From the NCBI GenBank assembly GCA_016719605.1, contig JADJYW010000001.1, positions 310,001 through 374,000 on the forward strand: a stretch of DNA of 64,000 bases. The letters are read 5' to 3'. Every line of letters begins with the position of its first letter. Positions within the stretch are counted from its first letter, which is position 1. Below are positions 18,881 through 29,600 of this stretch, in pieces. The DNA is from Lewinellaceae bacterium (GTDB lineage: Bacteria > Bacteroidota > Bacteroidia > Chitinophagales > Saprospiraceae). A program made the translations under genes and the position numbers. The notes under the pieces are model-generated. The model saw nothing but the letters and a program-made list of their open reading frames with translations, had not been told where the DNA came from and made no database searches.

Positions 18881-18932
18881 GCCCCGATCCATTTCCACCA
18901 AAATCGTTTCACCAACCTCCGTTTGCTCCAAC

Positions 18933-20813
18933 ATGACAATGCGCCGCACTGCTCCGCGAATAGGAACGACCTTGCTCGGCCTGGTGTGGATTGCCTTGCC
19001 ATACCTGATGGCGCAGCCCCAGCGCCGGGCCAATATCTGGCACTTCGGCAATCGGGAGGGGCTGGATTTTTCCTGTGGAAGACCAGTCAATGTGGGCAGT
19101 ACCGAAATCATTTCGGTGGAAGGCGCAACCGGTATTTGTGATGAAAACGGAAAACTGCTTTTTTATACGAATTGCGGCGGCGGGCGAAGAGGGACGGAGC
19201 AAATCAGTGGCGGCATTTGGAATAGCAGTAAAATGTTGATGTACGATATGGGTTTTGCCGAAGGCGGCGGAATCAGCGCAACCCAGGGCGGGGTAATCGT
19301 TCCGGATCCGGCATCGAATAGCCGGTACTACCTGTTTACGGTAGATGAACTGGAGAGCATCGGCTCGCCTACCAGACCACACCGGGGATTGTCGTATTTT
19401 TTGGTTGATATGCAAAACTTCGGCGGGCAGGGGAGTGTCGTGAAAAGTAATGTGCCGGTTTTTTTGCCGGCAGCCGAGTGCGTGACCGCTGCCCGGCACA
19501 GCAACGGAACCGATTATTGGATACTCACCGTAGATTTTGAAAGCCGCGATCTGGTGACGGTACGCGTGTCGGCCTCCGGCGTACAACCTCCCGTTCGCTA
19601 CCAGCGCAAGGTGCCTGTTGGCCCTTTTGTGCTGAAAATGACACCCGACGGCCAATTCCTGTTCGATGGCACAGACCTCTACCGGTTCGATGCTTCCGAC
19701 GGCAGTATCGAATGGGTCTGTTTCATTGACAATGCCGACAGCTATACGTTCAGTTTTTCGCCGGCAAGCCGCTACCTCTATGCCGTCAGAAAAGTAGTAC
19801 CCCGCGAACTCATTCGGTACGACCTGCAGGATGTTGCGATAGGGGATGATTTTGAACTGGTACACGCGCTCGGAGATCATCAGGCCAGGTATATGCAGAT
19901 TGGGCCGGACGGTAATATCTATTTCAATTCAGCCAATTTCACCCTGGGCTTCGACCGGGTGTTTGTTTCGGCGATCCAATGCCCGGACAACGATACGCCC
20001 CGGGTCGTTTTTAACCTGAACAGCTTTACGGTCACGACCAATGCCGGGCCGTTTCCCGGATTGATCAATCTCGCCGATTTTTGGTTTGATGACCTGCAGC
20101 ACGAAATAGACCGTGATACCCTGGAAAAAATGATTTGTCCGGACAAGCCGCTGGTGCTCCAGCCGGCGTGTAAAGGTGCAACCTACCTGTGGTCAAATGG
20201 CGCCACAAGCGAGCGCATTTCCGTCGAGGAGCCTGGCCTGTACCGGGTGAGCATCACGAGCGGTTGTTTCACGGTAGTGGAAAGTTTCAAAACCGTACCG
20301 GGTGTATTGCCGGCCGTTAAAATTGAACACGACCCTTTTGATAATTTTTGTGCGGCTACGCCCCTCACGCTTCGGGCTATTGCAACCCATGCCGACACCT
20401 TGGTTTGGTCTACAGGCTCCACGGAAGAAAGCATTTTGGTGGATTTTGGCGACCGCTATGCCGTCACCGTGGCCAATACTTGCGGCGTGGCCGAGGTGGG
20501 CGTGGAGTTTCCTCCCGGTCTCTGTTGCAGCATCTTTGTTCCCAATATTTTTTCGCCCGGCGCTTACGGGATCAACGAGCAATTTCGGATAGCGCCGTAC
20601 CAATGCACTTTCACCGATTTTCAGCTGCGTATTTTTTCCCGCTGGGGCGAACTGGCATTCGAGAGCACCGATCCCGCGGTGGCGTGGAGCGGTACGTCGG
20701 GCGGTAAAAAGTGGCCTGCGGGAGTTTATGTCTGGGCGATTTCCTATCGCGTGGGAAATGATCCGCAGAGCCGGGTATTCCGCATGCAGGGCAATTTGAC
20801 GTTGATTCGATAA
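18933..20813 (+). CDS. T9SS type B-sorted secreted protein with N-terminal propeller-like domain
   Basis: Secreted protein of 626 aa. The signal peptide (TTLLGLVWIALPYLMAQ) is followed by ANIWHFGNREGLDFSCG and GICDENGKLLFYTN, an opening I recognise from Saprospiraceae T9SS cargo, then propeller-like repeats (RYLYAVRKV, RYMQIGPDGNIYFNSANF). Ig-like segments come next (ATYLWSNGATSERISVEEPGLYRVSI). The C-terminus CCSIFVPNIFSPGAYGINEQ, FSRWGELAFES, KKWPAGVYVWAISY is the gliding-motility-associated type B sorting domain. The start is 18933; an earlier in-frame ATG lies inside the terminator. It is flanked by two tonB genes. Ligand unknown. Confidence 0.85.
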   Translation: MTMRRTAPRIGTTLLGLVWIALPYLMAQPQRRANIWHFGNREGLDFSCGRPVNVGSTEIISVEGATGICDENGKLLFYTNCGGGRRGTEQISGGIWNSSKMLMYDMGFAEGGGISATQGGVIVPDPASNSRYYLFTVDELESIGSPTRPHRGLSYFLVDMQNFGGQGSVVKSNVPVFLPAAECVTAARHSNGTDYWILTVDFESRDLVTVRVSASGVQPPVRYQRKVPVGPFVLKMTPDGQFLFDGTDLYRFDASDGSIEWVCFIDNADSYTFSFSPASRYLYAVRKVVPRELIRYDLQDVAIGDDFELVHALGDHQARYMQIGPDGNIYFNSANFTLGFDRVFVSAIQCPDNDTPRVVFNLNSFTVTTNAGPFPGLINLADFWFDDLQHEIDRDTLEKMICPDKPLVLQPACKGATYLWSNGATSERISVEEPGLYRVSITSGCFTVVESFKTVPGVLPAVKIEHDPFDNFCAATPLTLRAIATHADTLVWSTGSTEESILVDFGDRYAVTVANTCGVAEVGVEFPPGLCCSIFVPNIFSPGAYGINEQFRIAPYQCTFTDFQLRIFSRWGELAFESTDPAVAWSGTSGGKKWPAGVYVWAISYRVGNDPQSRVFRMQGNLTLIR

Positions 20814-20887
20814 TTGAGTTGTGTACACGCCAGTGTGTTCATTCGAAGCATCTTTTCTGTAGATGATCACACTAAAAATTGTACGCC

Positions 20888-21721
20888 ATGACACACCAAC
20901 CACAACCATCCGGCCGCGACCTGCTGGACATCGTCTTCGAAAACCGCAACCAGGCTTATGGCGCTTATGCCCTGCGCCGATCGTATCCGGCAAACCTTGC
21001 CCGCGCACTGGGGACGGGTATTTTGCTCCTTACGGCATTTATCTCCGCTGTGCATTTGGCAACCTTGCTTGGGAAACGTGTAGCCCGCTCCCAGGCGTCC
21101 GATGATCCTGTCATTTTTACGGCATCAGATTTTTCCCGGGTACAACAACCGCTGCCGGAACTCCCGAAAGCAGCATCTGCAGTACCCTCCAAAGCCGTGC
21201 AGCGCTTTGTGCCCCTTGTAGTTGTAGCCGATGAACAGGCGCCTGAATTGGAAGGTAATGCCACTATTGCCGACCTAACCCAGTCGAACAGCACGGTTGG
21301 GGCCACCAACCAAACCGGCGTTTCCGACGGCCCTCCCGATCTTGTCGATGGCCTTGTTGGCACCTTCGGGAGCGACAAGGCGGGCGCCTCCTCCGAGAGC
21401 ACCGTGTACGAAGCAGTGGATGTTCAAAAAATGCCCTCCTTCCCGGGGGGGGAGCAGGAATTGTTGCGCTATCTGGCCCGGCATATTCAGTATCCGACGG
21501 CGGCCCGCGTGGCCGGCATAGCGAGCCAGGCAGTGGTTTCTTTTGTGGTGAATGCCGATGGTTCCATCAGCGAAATTGCCGTACTGAAAGACCCGGGCGG
21601 CGGCTGTGGAAAAGAAGTGGTGCGGGTAGTATCGGCCATGCCACACTGGATGCCGGGTGAAGCAAATGGCCATCCGGTACGCGTGCGCTTCTTTTTGCCG
21701 GTGCGGTTCGAGTTGCGCTGA
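20888..21721 (+). CDS. TonB energy transducer, copy 2 (no polyproline linker)
   Basis: 277-aa paralogue of the upstream tonB. The same cytoplasmic motif (LLDIVFENRNQAYGAYALRRSYP), one membrane helix (GTGILLLTAFISAVHLATLL) and the same C-terminal domain (PSFPGGEQELLRYLARHIQYP, GGGCGKEVVRVVSAMPHW, VRVRFFLPVRFELR) are present. The linker is short and lacks the polyproline run, so the reach across the periplasm may differ. The start at 20888 (MTHQPQPSG) is ATG; a TTG 9 nt upstream is less likely. It may serve a specialised receptor. Confidence 0.9.
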   Translation: MTHQPQPSGRDLLDIVFENRNQAYGAYALRRSYPANLARALGTGILLLTAFISAVHLATLLGKRVARSQASDDPVIFTASDFSRVQQPLPELPKAASAVPSKAVQRFVPLVVVADEQAPELEGNATIADLTQSNSTVGATNQTGVSDGPPDLVDGLVGTFGSDKAGASSESTVYEAVDVQKMPSFPGGEQELLRYLARHIQYPTAARVAGIASQAVVSFVVNADGSISEIAVLKDPGGGCGKEVVRVVSAMPHWMPGEANGHPVRVRFFLPVRFELR

Positions 21722-21788
21722 ATACGAAAACGGAAACAGACTGAAAAGGCAAAGTGCAACAGACAGGAAAACCAACTTGTGTAGAATG

Positions 21789-21826
21789 AAAAGCCGCAGG
21801 CGAGTCGAAACGCGCCTGCGGCTTTT
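21789..21826. terminator. Bidirectional terminator between tonB copy 2 and the TPR gene
   Basis: AAAAGCCGCAGGCG, 8-nt centre, CGCCTGCGGCTTTT: a near-perfect GC-rich stem with A/T tails on both sides, between convergent genes. Confidence 0.88.
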
Positions 21827-21861
21827 TCTGTGATGCCGGCACGGCATCGGCCACTATCCTG

Positions 21862-23548
21862 CTATTTCCCTTGCCTTTTATGGGTGGGGGAGCGGGCGTT
21901 TCGCCCATCAAAAACTTGAGAATTTCCTTGCCGGTTTCATTTTCGGGGTCAATGGCGAGCAATTTGTCCAGATTCACCCGGGAATTGGCGTCATCTTTTT
22001 TCAGGAAATAATAGGATGCCAAATACTCGTACGACGTGATCAGGTCTTTTTTGTTTTTGACCGGATCACCTTCGCCGATGGCCACAAACCGGTCGAAAAA
22101 TTCTTTGGCCTTGCCAAATGCTGCCAAAAGCGTGGTGTCCTCGGGGTTGCCGGCGATGTCCGGCTCCAGTTTGGACATAGACTTGGCGCGCCATGCCCAG
22201 CCAAGGCCGGCATCCGGTACGAGTTCGGTGATTTTGGCAAAGGCCCGTTCGGCCTTTTCAAAGTGCAAGGAATCGCCCTGGCAATAGTAGTGGCAAAGTC
22301 CTAAAACGTAGTTGGCATTCACCAGGGCCTGTGTTTCTGTCAGCGAGTCAATGTAGGTTTGGTAGGATACCGCTGCGCTGCAGAAGTTTTTGGAATTGTA
22401 GTACAGTTTGGCTATGTCTTCGTGCAGTGCCCATTTGGACGAGTCCAGTTCAATCACTTTGCGGAAGTTGCGGATAGCCACGGAGGTGTCGCGGCCTGTT
22501 TTGATCTGCAATTTGGCTAAGTAGTCATAGTCGGAAGGCAGCACCTTGTCGGGGGCGACCTGCTTGAAAAAGTCTTCGAGGATGCGAAGTCCTTCGGGAT
22601 ATTTTCCGCTGTCGTAGTCGCAGTAGGCCTGCAGTCGGCGCAGGTAGTTTTTGCTGGGGTCTTTTTTCAGAATTTTTTCCACCAGGGCGCTACAGCCGGC
22701 GCAGTCTTTGGTGATGTAGAGCAGGTTGGCCAGCAGCATTTCATCCTCAATGGTCACTTCTGCGCCCTTGTTCACCAGGTTTTTGGCGGTTTCCGTGGCC
22801 ATTTCCCATTTGCTTTCGAAGTACAGGAACTCGGCCTTGTAGCGCATGGCCTCTGAGTAGTCGGGCTTGATTGCGATGGCTTTGTCCACATAGTTGAGAA
22901 ACTTTTCCGTGATTTTGGCTGCCCGATACACCTTGGCCAGCATGAGTTGGGGCAGCGGGTTGGTTGGCTCTATGTTGGCGGCATACTCGTAGTGCAGCGC
23001 GGCAAGCCCTCCGTTAGGGATTTCTTTGTAGCAATACGCCAGCACCATAAGCGTGGCGAAGTCCTTGGCCGAAATATCCATGGCTTCCTTGAGTTCCAGT
23101 TCGGCGCGGGTGAAGTTGGGTTTTACTCCCGGGACATTGTACAGGAAAGATTCACCGATCAGTCGTTTGGCGGTAATATCCTTTTTGGCGTACTTCTTTG
23201 CCTTTTTAAAAATTTCGTCTGCTTCCGCCGTTTTGCCCTGAAGCAGCAGGATACGCCCGCTGGCAATCATGGCTAAAGGACCTTCTGCTTTGGCATTGAA
23301 GGCGGCATCAAAGGTGGTTTTGGCTTTTCTTTATCGCCTTTGACCAAATGGGCGCTGCCGAGCGTGAGCCATGCCACCTGATCGGTAGGGTCCTGCTTGG
23401 TCAGGGCCGTGTACACGGTTATGGCTTGATCCCATTTTTCCAATTGCATGGCAGCCAATCCTGCGCTGTGGTTTTGGGCGAAGCCCGAATAGGCTCCCAC
23501 AAGGGCAATTAGAAGAAGCGAGCATGTTTTTCTCAGGAAATGTGTCAT
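21862..23548 (-). CDS. TPR-repeat periplasmic protein (frame broken)
   Basis: About 562 aa. A signal peptide (MTHFLRKTCSLLLIALVGAYSGFAQ) precedes many helical pairs of the tetratricopeptide type (LAAMQLEKWDQAITVYTALTKQDP, ALHEDIAKLYYNSKNFCSAAVSYQTYI). The frame breaks at 23325-23328; one added A gives EKAKTTFDAAFNAKAEG. At the 3' end the open frame runs on through the terminator and antisense across tonB copy 2, which is not believable. One more C in the run near 21892 would place the stop at 21862. Known Bacteroidota ExbB/ExbD/TonB clusters often carry a TPR protein and a PstS-like protein. Confidence 0.8.
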
Positions 23549-23766
23549 TGTTTGGAAAAGTTTTTTGTTAAGAACTTAGACAGATGTTTGCTTTGAGCCG
23601 CAAAGTTTTGATTTTTTTGACGTTTTTACACTACACAAGCAACATCCCGTTTCATAAAATGCCTACCCGGCCAACTAAGTTTAATATAGGCTTAACGAAA
23701 GGAATAACCAATGCGCGTCATGCTGTTGGATAAACAAGTGAAAATGTAAGGCGCCTTGTTCAAAAA

Positions 23767-24702
23767 TCAGCGTTGGATTTGAATGAGGCGCGTGGGCGCA
23801 GTGGCCGGCAGCAGCCCGGATTTGTGCATGATGCGCTGCCCCGGATCGGAGGCCAGAAAAGCGGCAAGCCCCAGCCCCAGTCCGGTGCGTGCCTGCGCAT
23901 TGATGAGGTGAACGGTGCGCCGGAAAGGATACTTTCCGGTAGCCAGGTACGCCTGATAGGGGCCGTAGCCTACGCTACCCGCCTTTTTGGCAATGTCAAC
24001 AAGTTTGATTTCCTGACGAAATGCCTGCACACCCTTGTCGTCGGTGTCGGAAATCCAGTTGGCGCCGATGACCCCGATAGCGTTTTTGTTTTTGGCTACA
24101 TATTCAATCACCTCCTGGTTGGTCTGGAGTGCTGAAGCTGTAGCGGGCAGCGGAGCGCCGCCGCCGATACTGTCTTTCACATAGCGCACGGTGCCGGAAA
24201 GCGGGTTGTCGAAAACCAGTAAGACATCGCCAAGTGTCGAATTCGGATTGAAATCCCGCCACTGGGTTGTTTTTCCGGTCAGGATGTCGCGTATCTGGTC
24301 TATGGTGAACACGGTGTCCCTGTTTTCCGGATTTACGATGAAGGCCACGCCATCGTAAGCGATAGGGGTCATGGGCGGCCTGAAACCGCGCGGCGTGAAA
24401 TAGGTTTGGATTTCCGCTTCCGTCAGTGCCCGGGCAATGATGATCACCTGAACAGAATCGCGGACAATGGCGGCGATGGCATCGCCCTCCGAGGTGTACT
24501 CGGCCTCAATGCTGGCCCGGGGGTAAATGGAATCGAATACATCCAGCGCACTGGCGATGACGGGTTTGTAACTATCGTCTACCAGTATCCGAATCTGGCC
24601 GGAGGTGGGGGTATCCAGTACCTTGCCCTCTTTGCTCCGTTGTTGGCAGGCGAAAAGCCCCAACACGAGCAGGATGCACGACAAAATGAAGTTGCGACAC
24701 AT
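23767..24702 (-). CDS. PstS-like phosphate-binding lipoprotein
   Basis: 311-aa substrate-binding protein. The lipoprotein signal LLVLGLFAC precedes GQIRILVDDSYKPVIASALDVF and SEGDAIAAIVRDSVQVIIIARALTEAEI, the fold of the PstS family. No pst permease or ATPase genes are nearby. Its place beside TonB-system genes and a TPR protein is a recurring Bacteroidota arrangement, so a role in the TonB/envelope system rather than classical phosphate import is possible (inference). It starts 18 nt after the small membrane protein gene. Confidence 0.8.
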   Translation of the reverse strand: MCRNFILSCILLVLGLFACQQRSKEGKVLDTPTSGQIRILVDDSYKPVIASALDVFDSIYPRASIEAEYTSEGDAIAAIVRDSVQVIIIARALTEAEIQTYFTPRGFRPPMTPIAYDGVAFIVNPENRDTVFTIDQIRDILTGKTTQWRDFNPNSTLGDVLLVFDNPLSGTVRYVKDSIGGGAPLPATASALQTNQEVIEYVAKNKNAIGVIGANWISDTDDKGVQAFRQEIKLVDIAKKAGSVGYGPYQAYLATGKYPFRRTVHLINAQARTGLGLGLAAFLASDPGQRIMHKSGLLPATAPTRLIQIQR

Positions 24703-24703
24703 A

Positions 24704-24722
24704 GATTTGATTGGTTCGATTC
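24704..24722 (-). repeat. Single AATCGAACCAATCAAATC copy before the PstS-like gene
   Basis: Minus-strand GAATCGAACCAATCAAATC ends 1 nt before the ATG and overlaps the stop of the upstream gene. Same family and orientation as the arrays before pdxJ, the CPBP gene and pgi. Confidence 0.5.
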
Positions 24723-24948
24723 AAAAATAGTCGGAATAAACGCGCCAGCCCCGGTACAAACCGTACACCAGCAGCATGCCGGCAAAGATATTGCGGAATT
24801 CGCCGGGGATGCCGGGGAAAAGCGATTTGTCCAGCAGGAGTACTGCCCCGAGGGCCAGATACACGATGGTCATGGTGAAACCCAAAACGAGCATGGGCGT
24901 GCGGGCAAAGCGGGTGCGCTGTTCGCGGTTGCGTTCGTGGATAGACAT
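24721..24948 (-). CDS. Small two-helix membrane protein
   Basis: 75 aa, unnamed. A basic N-terminus (MSIHERNREQRTRFAR) is followed by two membrane helices (MLVLGFTMTIVYLALGAVLLL and FRNIFAGMLLVYGLYRGW). Similar short proteins sit next to PstS-like and TPR genes in Bacteroidota TonB clusters. It begins the small-protein/PstS/TPR set on the minus strand. Function unknown. Confidence 0.7.
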   Translation of the reverse strand: MSIHERNREQRTRFARTPMLVLGFTMTIVYLALGAVLLLDKSLFPGIPGEFRNIFAGMLLVYGLYRGWRVYSDYF

Positions 24949-24950
24949 AA

Positions 24951-24976
24951 AATGAGTGATGCGTGATGAACGATGA
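24951..24976 (-). repeat. CATCACGCATCACTCATT-type leader element
   Basis: Minus strand CATCGTTCATCACGCATCAC then TCATTTT directly before the ATG of the small membrane protein. A related CATCACGCATCACC stretch precedes the gene at 31981, inside the end of the CPBP gene. Confidence 0.45.
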
Positions 24977-25040
24977 ATGCTCTGGTATTGGTGGCGCCCA
25001 ATCGCGGGGGAATGGCTGGTTTGACAGATGCGAATTTTTA

Positions 25041-25125
25041 GTTGGAAGGTTTCTGGTTGGAAGGTTTCTGGTTGGAAGGTTTCTGGTTAGAAGGTTTCTG
25101 GTTAGAAGGTTTCTGGTTAGAAGGT
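25041..25125 (-). repeat. 15-bp CCAACCAGAAACCTT array
   Basis: Five to six copies read on the minus strand, some with one change (CTAACCAGAAACCTT). It lies 93 nt upstream of the small membrane protein gene and is in sense orientation to it. The 314-bp gap 24949-25262 holds this array, the short leader element and the SusD terminator. Confidence 0.85.
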
Positions 25126-25193
25126 TGGACGGAGTTCCGGGATAATGGCTGGTTTGACAGATGCGAATGTCGGGAGAAATGGCGGGTACACAC

Positions 25194-25238
25194 AAAAAAA
25201 CAGGCTGCTTCGGGTTTGCCCGAAACAGCCTGTTTTTT
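25194..25238. terminator. Terminator after susD
   Basis: AAAACAGGCTG-TTCGGG on one side pairs with CCCGAA-CAGCCTGTTTT on the other, with T runs on both strands. It closes the SusC/SusD transcript on the minus strand. Confidence 0.85.
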
Positions 25239-25262
25239 AATTATTCCATCAAGAACAACGGG

Positions 25263-26657
25263 TTACAACGTCCACCACATCGGGTTGCTGAAGATACCGT
25301 CGGTAACGCTCTGACGTCCCAGAGCCGCTTCGAGGTTGGCCTTGTTGTTGCCGGTTTCGCTGGTCGGGTAAGCAAAACGGGTCGGGACACCTTTGCCGGG
25401 GTAATTCGACAGGGGAACTTCCACGATCTCGGAAGGGAAGCCGGTGCGGCGGAATTCCGTGAATGCTTCGCAACCGTCGCCAAACAGCGCGAGCCATTTG
25501 TGTGTGATCAGTGCACGGAGTGGGGCGGCATCGTATGCGGCGCCGGAAACGCCGAGGAAGCCGGCATCAGCCGTTACGCCGTGTTGCGCACAGGAAGCAG
25601 CAATAGCGTCCAGATAATCCTGTTTGCTGTTGTTGGCTTCGGCCATGATGAACTTCACCTCGGCGTAGGTCATCAGTACCGAGGGCGCCAGCGGATCGTC
25701 GCGGAAAGCAGCGCCGATTTGCGAGACGGACGTGAACGGGCTTGGTTCCGTGGTACCATTGGGCTGGCCTTTGTAGATACCGGCATCATTTTTTTCGGCA
25801 TAAACCGCCAGGCGCGGGTCGTTAATCGCAGACATGATATCTACCAGTGTTTTGGACACGGCGTGGTCATTTCGGCCGCCAATGTACTTGTCGCTGTAGA
25901 TCGGGTTCGCGTTAACCGCGTTGTCTGCATACGCCATCTGTGCATTTTCGCTGTTGCTGGCGATCAGGTTGGCCGGGTTGCTCAGCAGCGTCTGCAGTTC
26001 GGTAGCGAATGTGGCGTTTTTATGTTTGCCGCGGTTGAGCAAACGAGCGCGCACGGAGTTGGCGAATTTTTTCCATTTGTCCGTGTCGCCACCGTAAATA
26101 AGGTCGCCTGAGCCGAGGTTGTCGCTTTGGCCAAACATATCGGCAGCCGTTTTCAGGTCGCGCACCAGGCCGGCATAGATATCTGCCTGGGCATCATAAA
26201 CGGGTGTCACCGAAATGGCTACATCCAGCGCTTGTGAGTAGGGCACTTCGCCCCACATGTCCGTGATGATCGAGAAGTAGTACGCCTTCATCGTCAGGGC
26301 TGCAGCGAGCATATTGCTCGGATTGTCGGCCTTGTTGATGATGCTCTGCAAGTCGGCCAACGGACCGGCGTACAGGGCGTCGAAGTGCGCCGTGAAGGCA
26401 TCCGGGCGGTACTCGTACCAGTCTTCGTCAATGTACTGAATCTTGGCGTAGTGCTGTGCCCAGAGGCCGGCATAGGTAGCATTCATGCTCATGCCATGCG
26501 TGCGCCGAACGCCTTGAGAAATAGAGGAGAGCAACACGTTAGTCAGCGGTACATTTTCCGGAGCGTTCGGGTTGGTGTTGATCTCGTCAAAGTCCTTATC
26601 GCAACCGCCGGAAAATACCACGGCGAGGAGCAACAACCAGATTTTGATATTTTTCAT
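25263..26657 (-). CDS. SusD/RagB-family outer-membrane lipoprotein
   Basis: Surface lipoprotein that captures a nutrient for its SusC partner; 464 aa. The lipoprotein signal LLLLAVVFSGGC precedes DKDFDEINTNPNAPENV, a hallmark opening of SusD-like proteins. Helical TPR-like parts follow (LAAALTMKAYYFSIITDMWGEVPY, WKKFANSVRARLL), then a C-terminus with LMTYAEVKFIMAEA and KWLALFGDGCEAFTEFRRTG. It follows the SusC gene by 39 bp. No glycoside hydrolase or transporter neighbour reveals the substrate. Confidence 0.93.
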   Translation of the reverse strand: MKNIKIWLLLLAVVFSGGCDKDFDEINTNPNAPENVPLTNVLLSSISQGVRRTHGMSMNATYAGLWAQHYAKIQYIDEDWYEYRPDAFTAHFDALYAGPLADLQSIINKADNPSNMLAAALTMKAYYFSIITDMWGEVPYSQALDVAISVTPVYDAQADIYAGLVRDLKTAADMFGQSDNLGSGDLIYGGDTDKWKKFANSVRARLLNRGKHKNATFATELQTLLSNPANLIASNSENAQMAYADNAVNANPIYSDKYIGGRNDHAVSKTLVDIMSAINDPRLAVYAEKNDAGIYKGQPNGTTEPSPFTSVSQIGAAFRDDPLAPSVLMTYAEVKFIMAEANNSKQDYLDAIAASCAQHGVTADAGFLGVSGAAYDAAPLRALITHKWLALFGDGCEAFTEFRRTGFPSEIVEVPLSNYPGKGVPTRFAYPTSETGNNKANLEAALGRQSVTDGIFSNPMWWTL

Positions 26658-26696
26658 AACTGATGGATGTTTAAGTGAAGAAAATGTGAAGTGGGT

Positions 26697-29600
26697 TTAG
26701 AATTGGGCATTGAGCGTGAGGCCAAAGGTGCGGGCTGAAGGCAGTTGTCCAAATTCGATGCCCTGCATGGCATTACTGTTGTCGAAAGCCGTTTCCGGGT
26801 CAACGTGCGGTACGTTGGATTTCAGCAAAGCCAGGTTCCGGCCATACGCTGCGAGGCGCATACCACCAATGAACGAACCTTCAAACCATGCTTTCGGCAA
26901 ATCGTAACCGATAGTCACCTCGCGCAGTTTGATGAACGAGGCATCGAACACACCGCGGTCGTGGCGACGGCCGTAGTAGAGGGAGTTCCAGGTCTCGGCA
27001 TCCAGTTTTGTTGTGTTTGGCGAGAATGTGCCGTCGCCGTTGTCCACCACACCACCATAATTGTAGCCATTCTGGATTTCATCCAGCGTATTGCGGCCTT
27101 CGAGTGATTCCTCCAGCACACCTGCGTAGCGGCCAAAGATGTACGTCATGGAGAACAGGTCGGACCCCTGGCGCATATCCAGCAAGGCACTAACAGTCAA
27201 ACCCTTCCAGGTGAATGTATTGCGCATGCCGCCAACCCAGTCGGGGGTGATGGTGCCCAATGCGAAGTTGTCAATGTTGTTGTTTTCGTCCACATCATAA
27301 ACCGGGATACCGGATGCATTCACCACGATCTGGCCGTCCGGTGCACGTTTCACACGGCGACCAACGAGTGTACCGTACGGTTCGCCTTCGCGAGCCACGA
27401 GGCGTACACCCCAGTTCGTATTCAGTGTGATTTCAGTAACCTTCACGCCGTCCACTTCCAGGTCTTTTACCTCGGAGTTGTTCTTCGCCCAGTTGAAGTC
27501 AATATCCCAACGGAAGTTGGTGGTTTTCACCGGAGTCAGGCCCAGCTGAATCTCCAGACCGTTGTTGTTGATCGTGCCGGCATTGACGATGCGGTTGGTG
27601 TAGCCCGTAGTGGAAGACACGTTTAGCCCGATGATCTGGTTGATGTTGTCCGTGTTGTAGTACGTTACATCCAGACGCGCACGGTTGCTGAAAGCCTGCA
27701 CTTCGATACCGGCTTCGATGGAGTTGGCGCGTTCCGGCTTCAACTGATTGTTCGGCAATGAACCAGGAATGGTAAAGGAAGGTGTTCCGCCCCACGGGTT
27801 GTTGGCTGCATACACCGGCAACAAGCGGTATGGTTCGGTGTCTTTGCCTGCTTGTGCATAGCCCCCGCGTACTTTCAGGAAGTTAATGCCGGGTATGCTG
27901 ATCTTTTCAGACAGCACTACGCTCACGTTGGCGGCGGGATAGAAGTAGCTGCGGTTATCGGCCGGGAGGGTCGAAGACCAGTCGTTCCGCGCCGAAGCAT
28001 CCAGATAGAGGAAGTTCCAGAAACCCAACGATACGCTTCCCAACACGGAGTTCACACGGAGTGTGTTAGTAAACTGATTGACGTTGATGGCGCCATCGGC
28101 GTTGGAAAAATTAAATATGCCGGGTACCACAAGTGCGTTGGCTGTTTGCTCCGAACCCTGAAAGCGCGTATCGCGGCGTACGGCGCCGGCCGTTGCGGTG
28201 ATGGAAAAATTATCCGAGAAGTACTTGTCGGCAGTAAACAAGAGGTCGCTGTTTGTTTCCTGAAACAAATAGGCCTGTGTTTGCAGGTAGCCGTTCGGCT
28301 GGGTATTTGTTTCTCTTTCATAGCGAATCTCGCGGTTGTCCGAGTAGTCGTCGGTGCCTGTACGGCCCATTACTTTCAGCCAGGGCAACAGGTCATACGT
28401 CAGGGCGATGTAACCATTGGGCGGTCGCGGCGCTGCGGCTTGGTATTGTTGTACAGCGTGAAGAACGGATTGTTCTGGTAGTTGTGGTTCCAGTTGACAA
28501 CCCGGCCGTCGGCATCGCGATTGTTGTAGTTGGCACGCAGGTACTCCCAGTCCACCTGACGACCGGCCCAAATCGTTTGCTGCAGGATGTTGTCGCCGTC
28601 GTAGCCGATACCCGGGCGGTTGTCCGAGCGGGTAGCCGTGTAGGTGATGTTTCCGTCGAGCGTAAGTTTTTCGCTCATCTTCATGCCAAAGCCAAGGTTG
28701 AACGTGTTGCGCTTGAGATCGGTGTTGGGCACCATCCCTTTTTGATCGAGGTTCGTGAACGAGAACCGGCCGTGCATGTTGTCGCCGGCAGCCGTGATGG
28801 CTACGCTGTTCGTCAGGCTAATCCCGGTGTCAAAAATGTTATTGATGTTATCGGGCCGAGCCACCCAGGGCATATCGTTTCCGGTGAATTGGTCATACGT
28901 TTCACCTTCACCTGCTTCGTCCACATCGCCGTCGCCGTCGTTGTCAATACCGTCTTGCTGACTGAGCGAGGCATCGAATGCCGGACCCCAGCTTTCGTCA
29001 ACACCGTCGTACAGGCCGCCACCGGCGCCGTCCAGATAGTTGAACTGGAAACCTACGCCCTGACCGAACTTGTTCTGGTAGGTGGGCAAACGGAACGGTG
29101 AGGAGAAACCGATGTCGCCGGTGTACGATACACCGAGGCCTTTTTTGGCGCCGGCGCCGGTTTTGGTGGTGATCAGGATAACCCCGTTGGCGCCCCGTGA
29201 GCCGTATAGTGCCGAAGCATTCGGGCCTTTCAGGACGGTGATGGACGCGATGTCGTCCGGGTTGATGTCCTGAATAGCATTACCGAAGTCAACACCACCG
29301 AACATGGAATTGCCGGCGCCCTGCGAGCGGTTGTCCATCGGAATACCATTCACCACAAACAGCGGCTGGTTGTCGCCATTGATGGAGGTATTGCCCCGGA
29401 TAACGATACGCGAGGAAGCGCCCACGTTGCCGGAAGAACTGACGACGTTCACGCCGGCGATCTTGCCCGACAGGGAGTTCACCACGTTGGCGTCGCGGGC
29501 CTGCACCAGCTGGTCGCCGTCCAATTGCTGCACAGCGTAGGCCAGCGATTTTTGCTCGCGCGACACGCCGAGGGCGGTCACAACGGTTTCGCCCAACTCC

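Noticed and set aside
21567..21861. C-terminal extension of the TPR protein across the terminator and antisense to tonB copy 2
   Set aside because: It would be coded through a strong terminator hairpin with a composition unlike the rest of the protein; a missing C near 21892 explains it better.
23767..24702. PstS-like protein as part of a phosphate ABC transporter operon
   Set aside because: No pstC, pstA, pstB or phoU is nearby; neighbours are a TPR protein and TonB-system genes.
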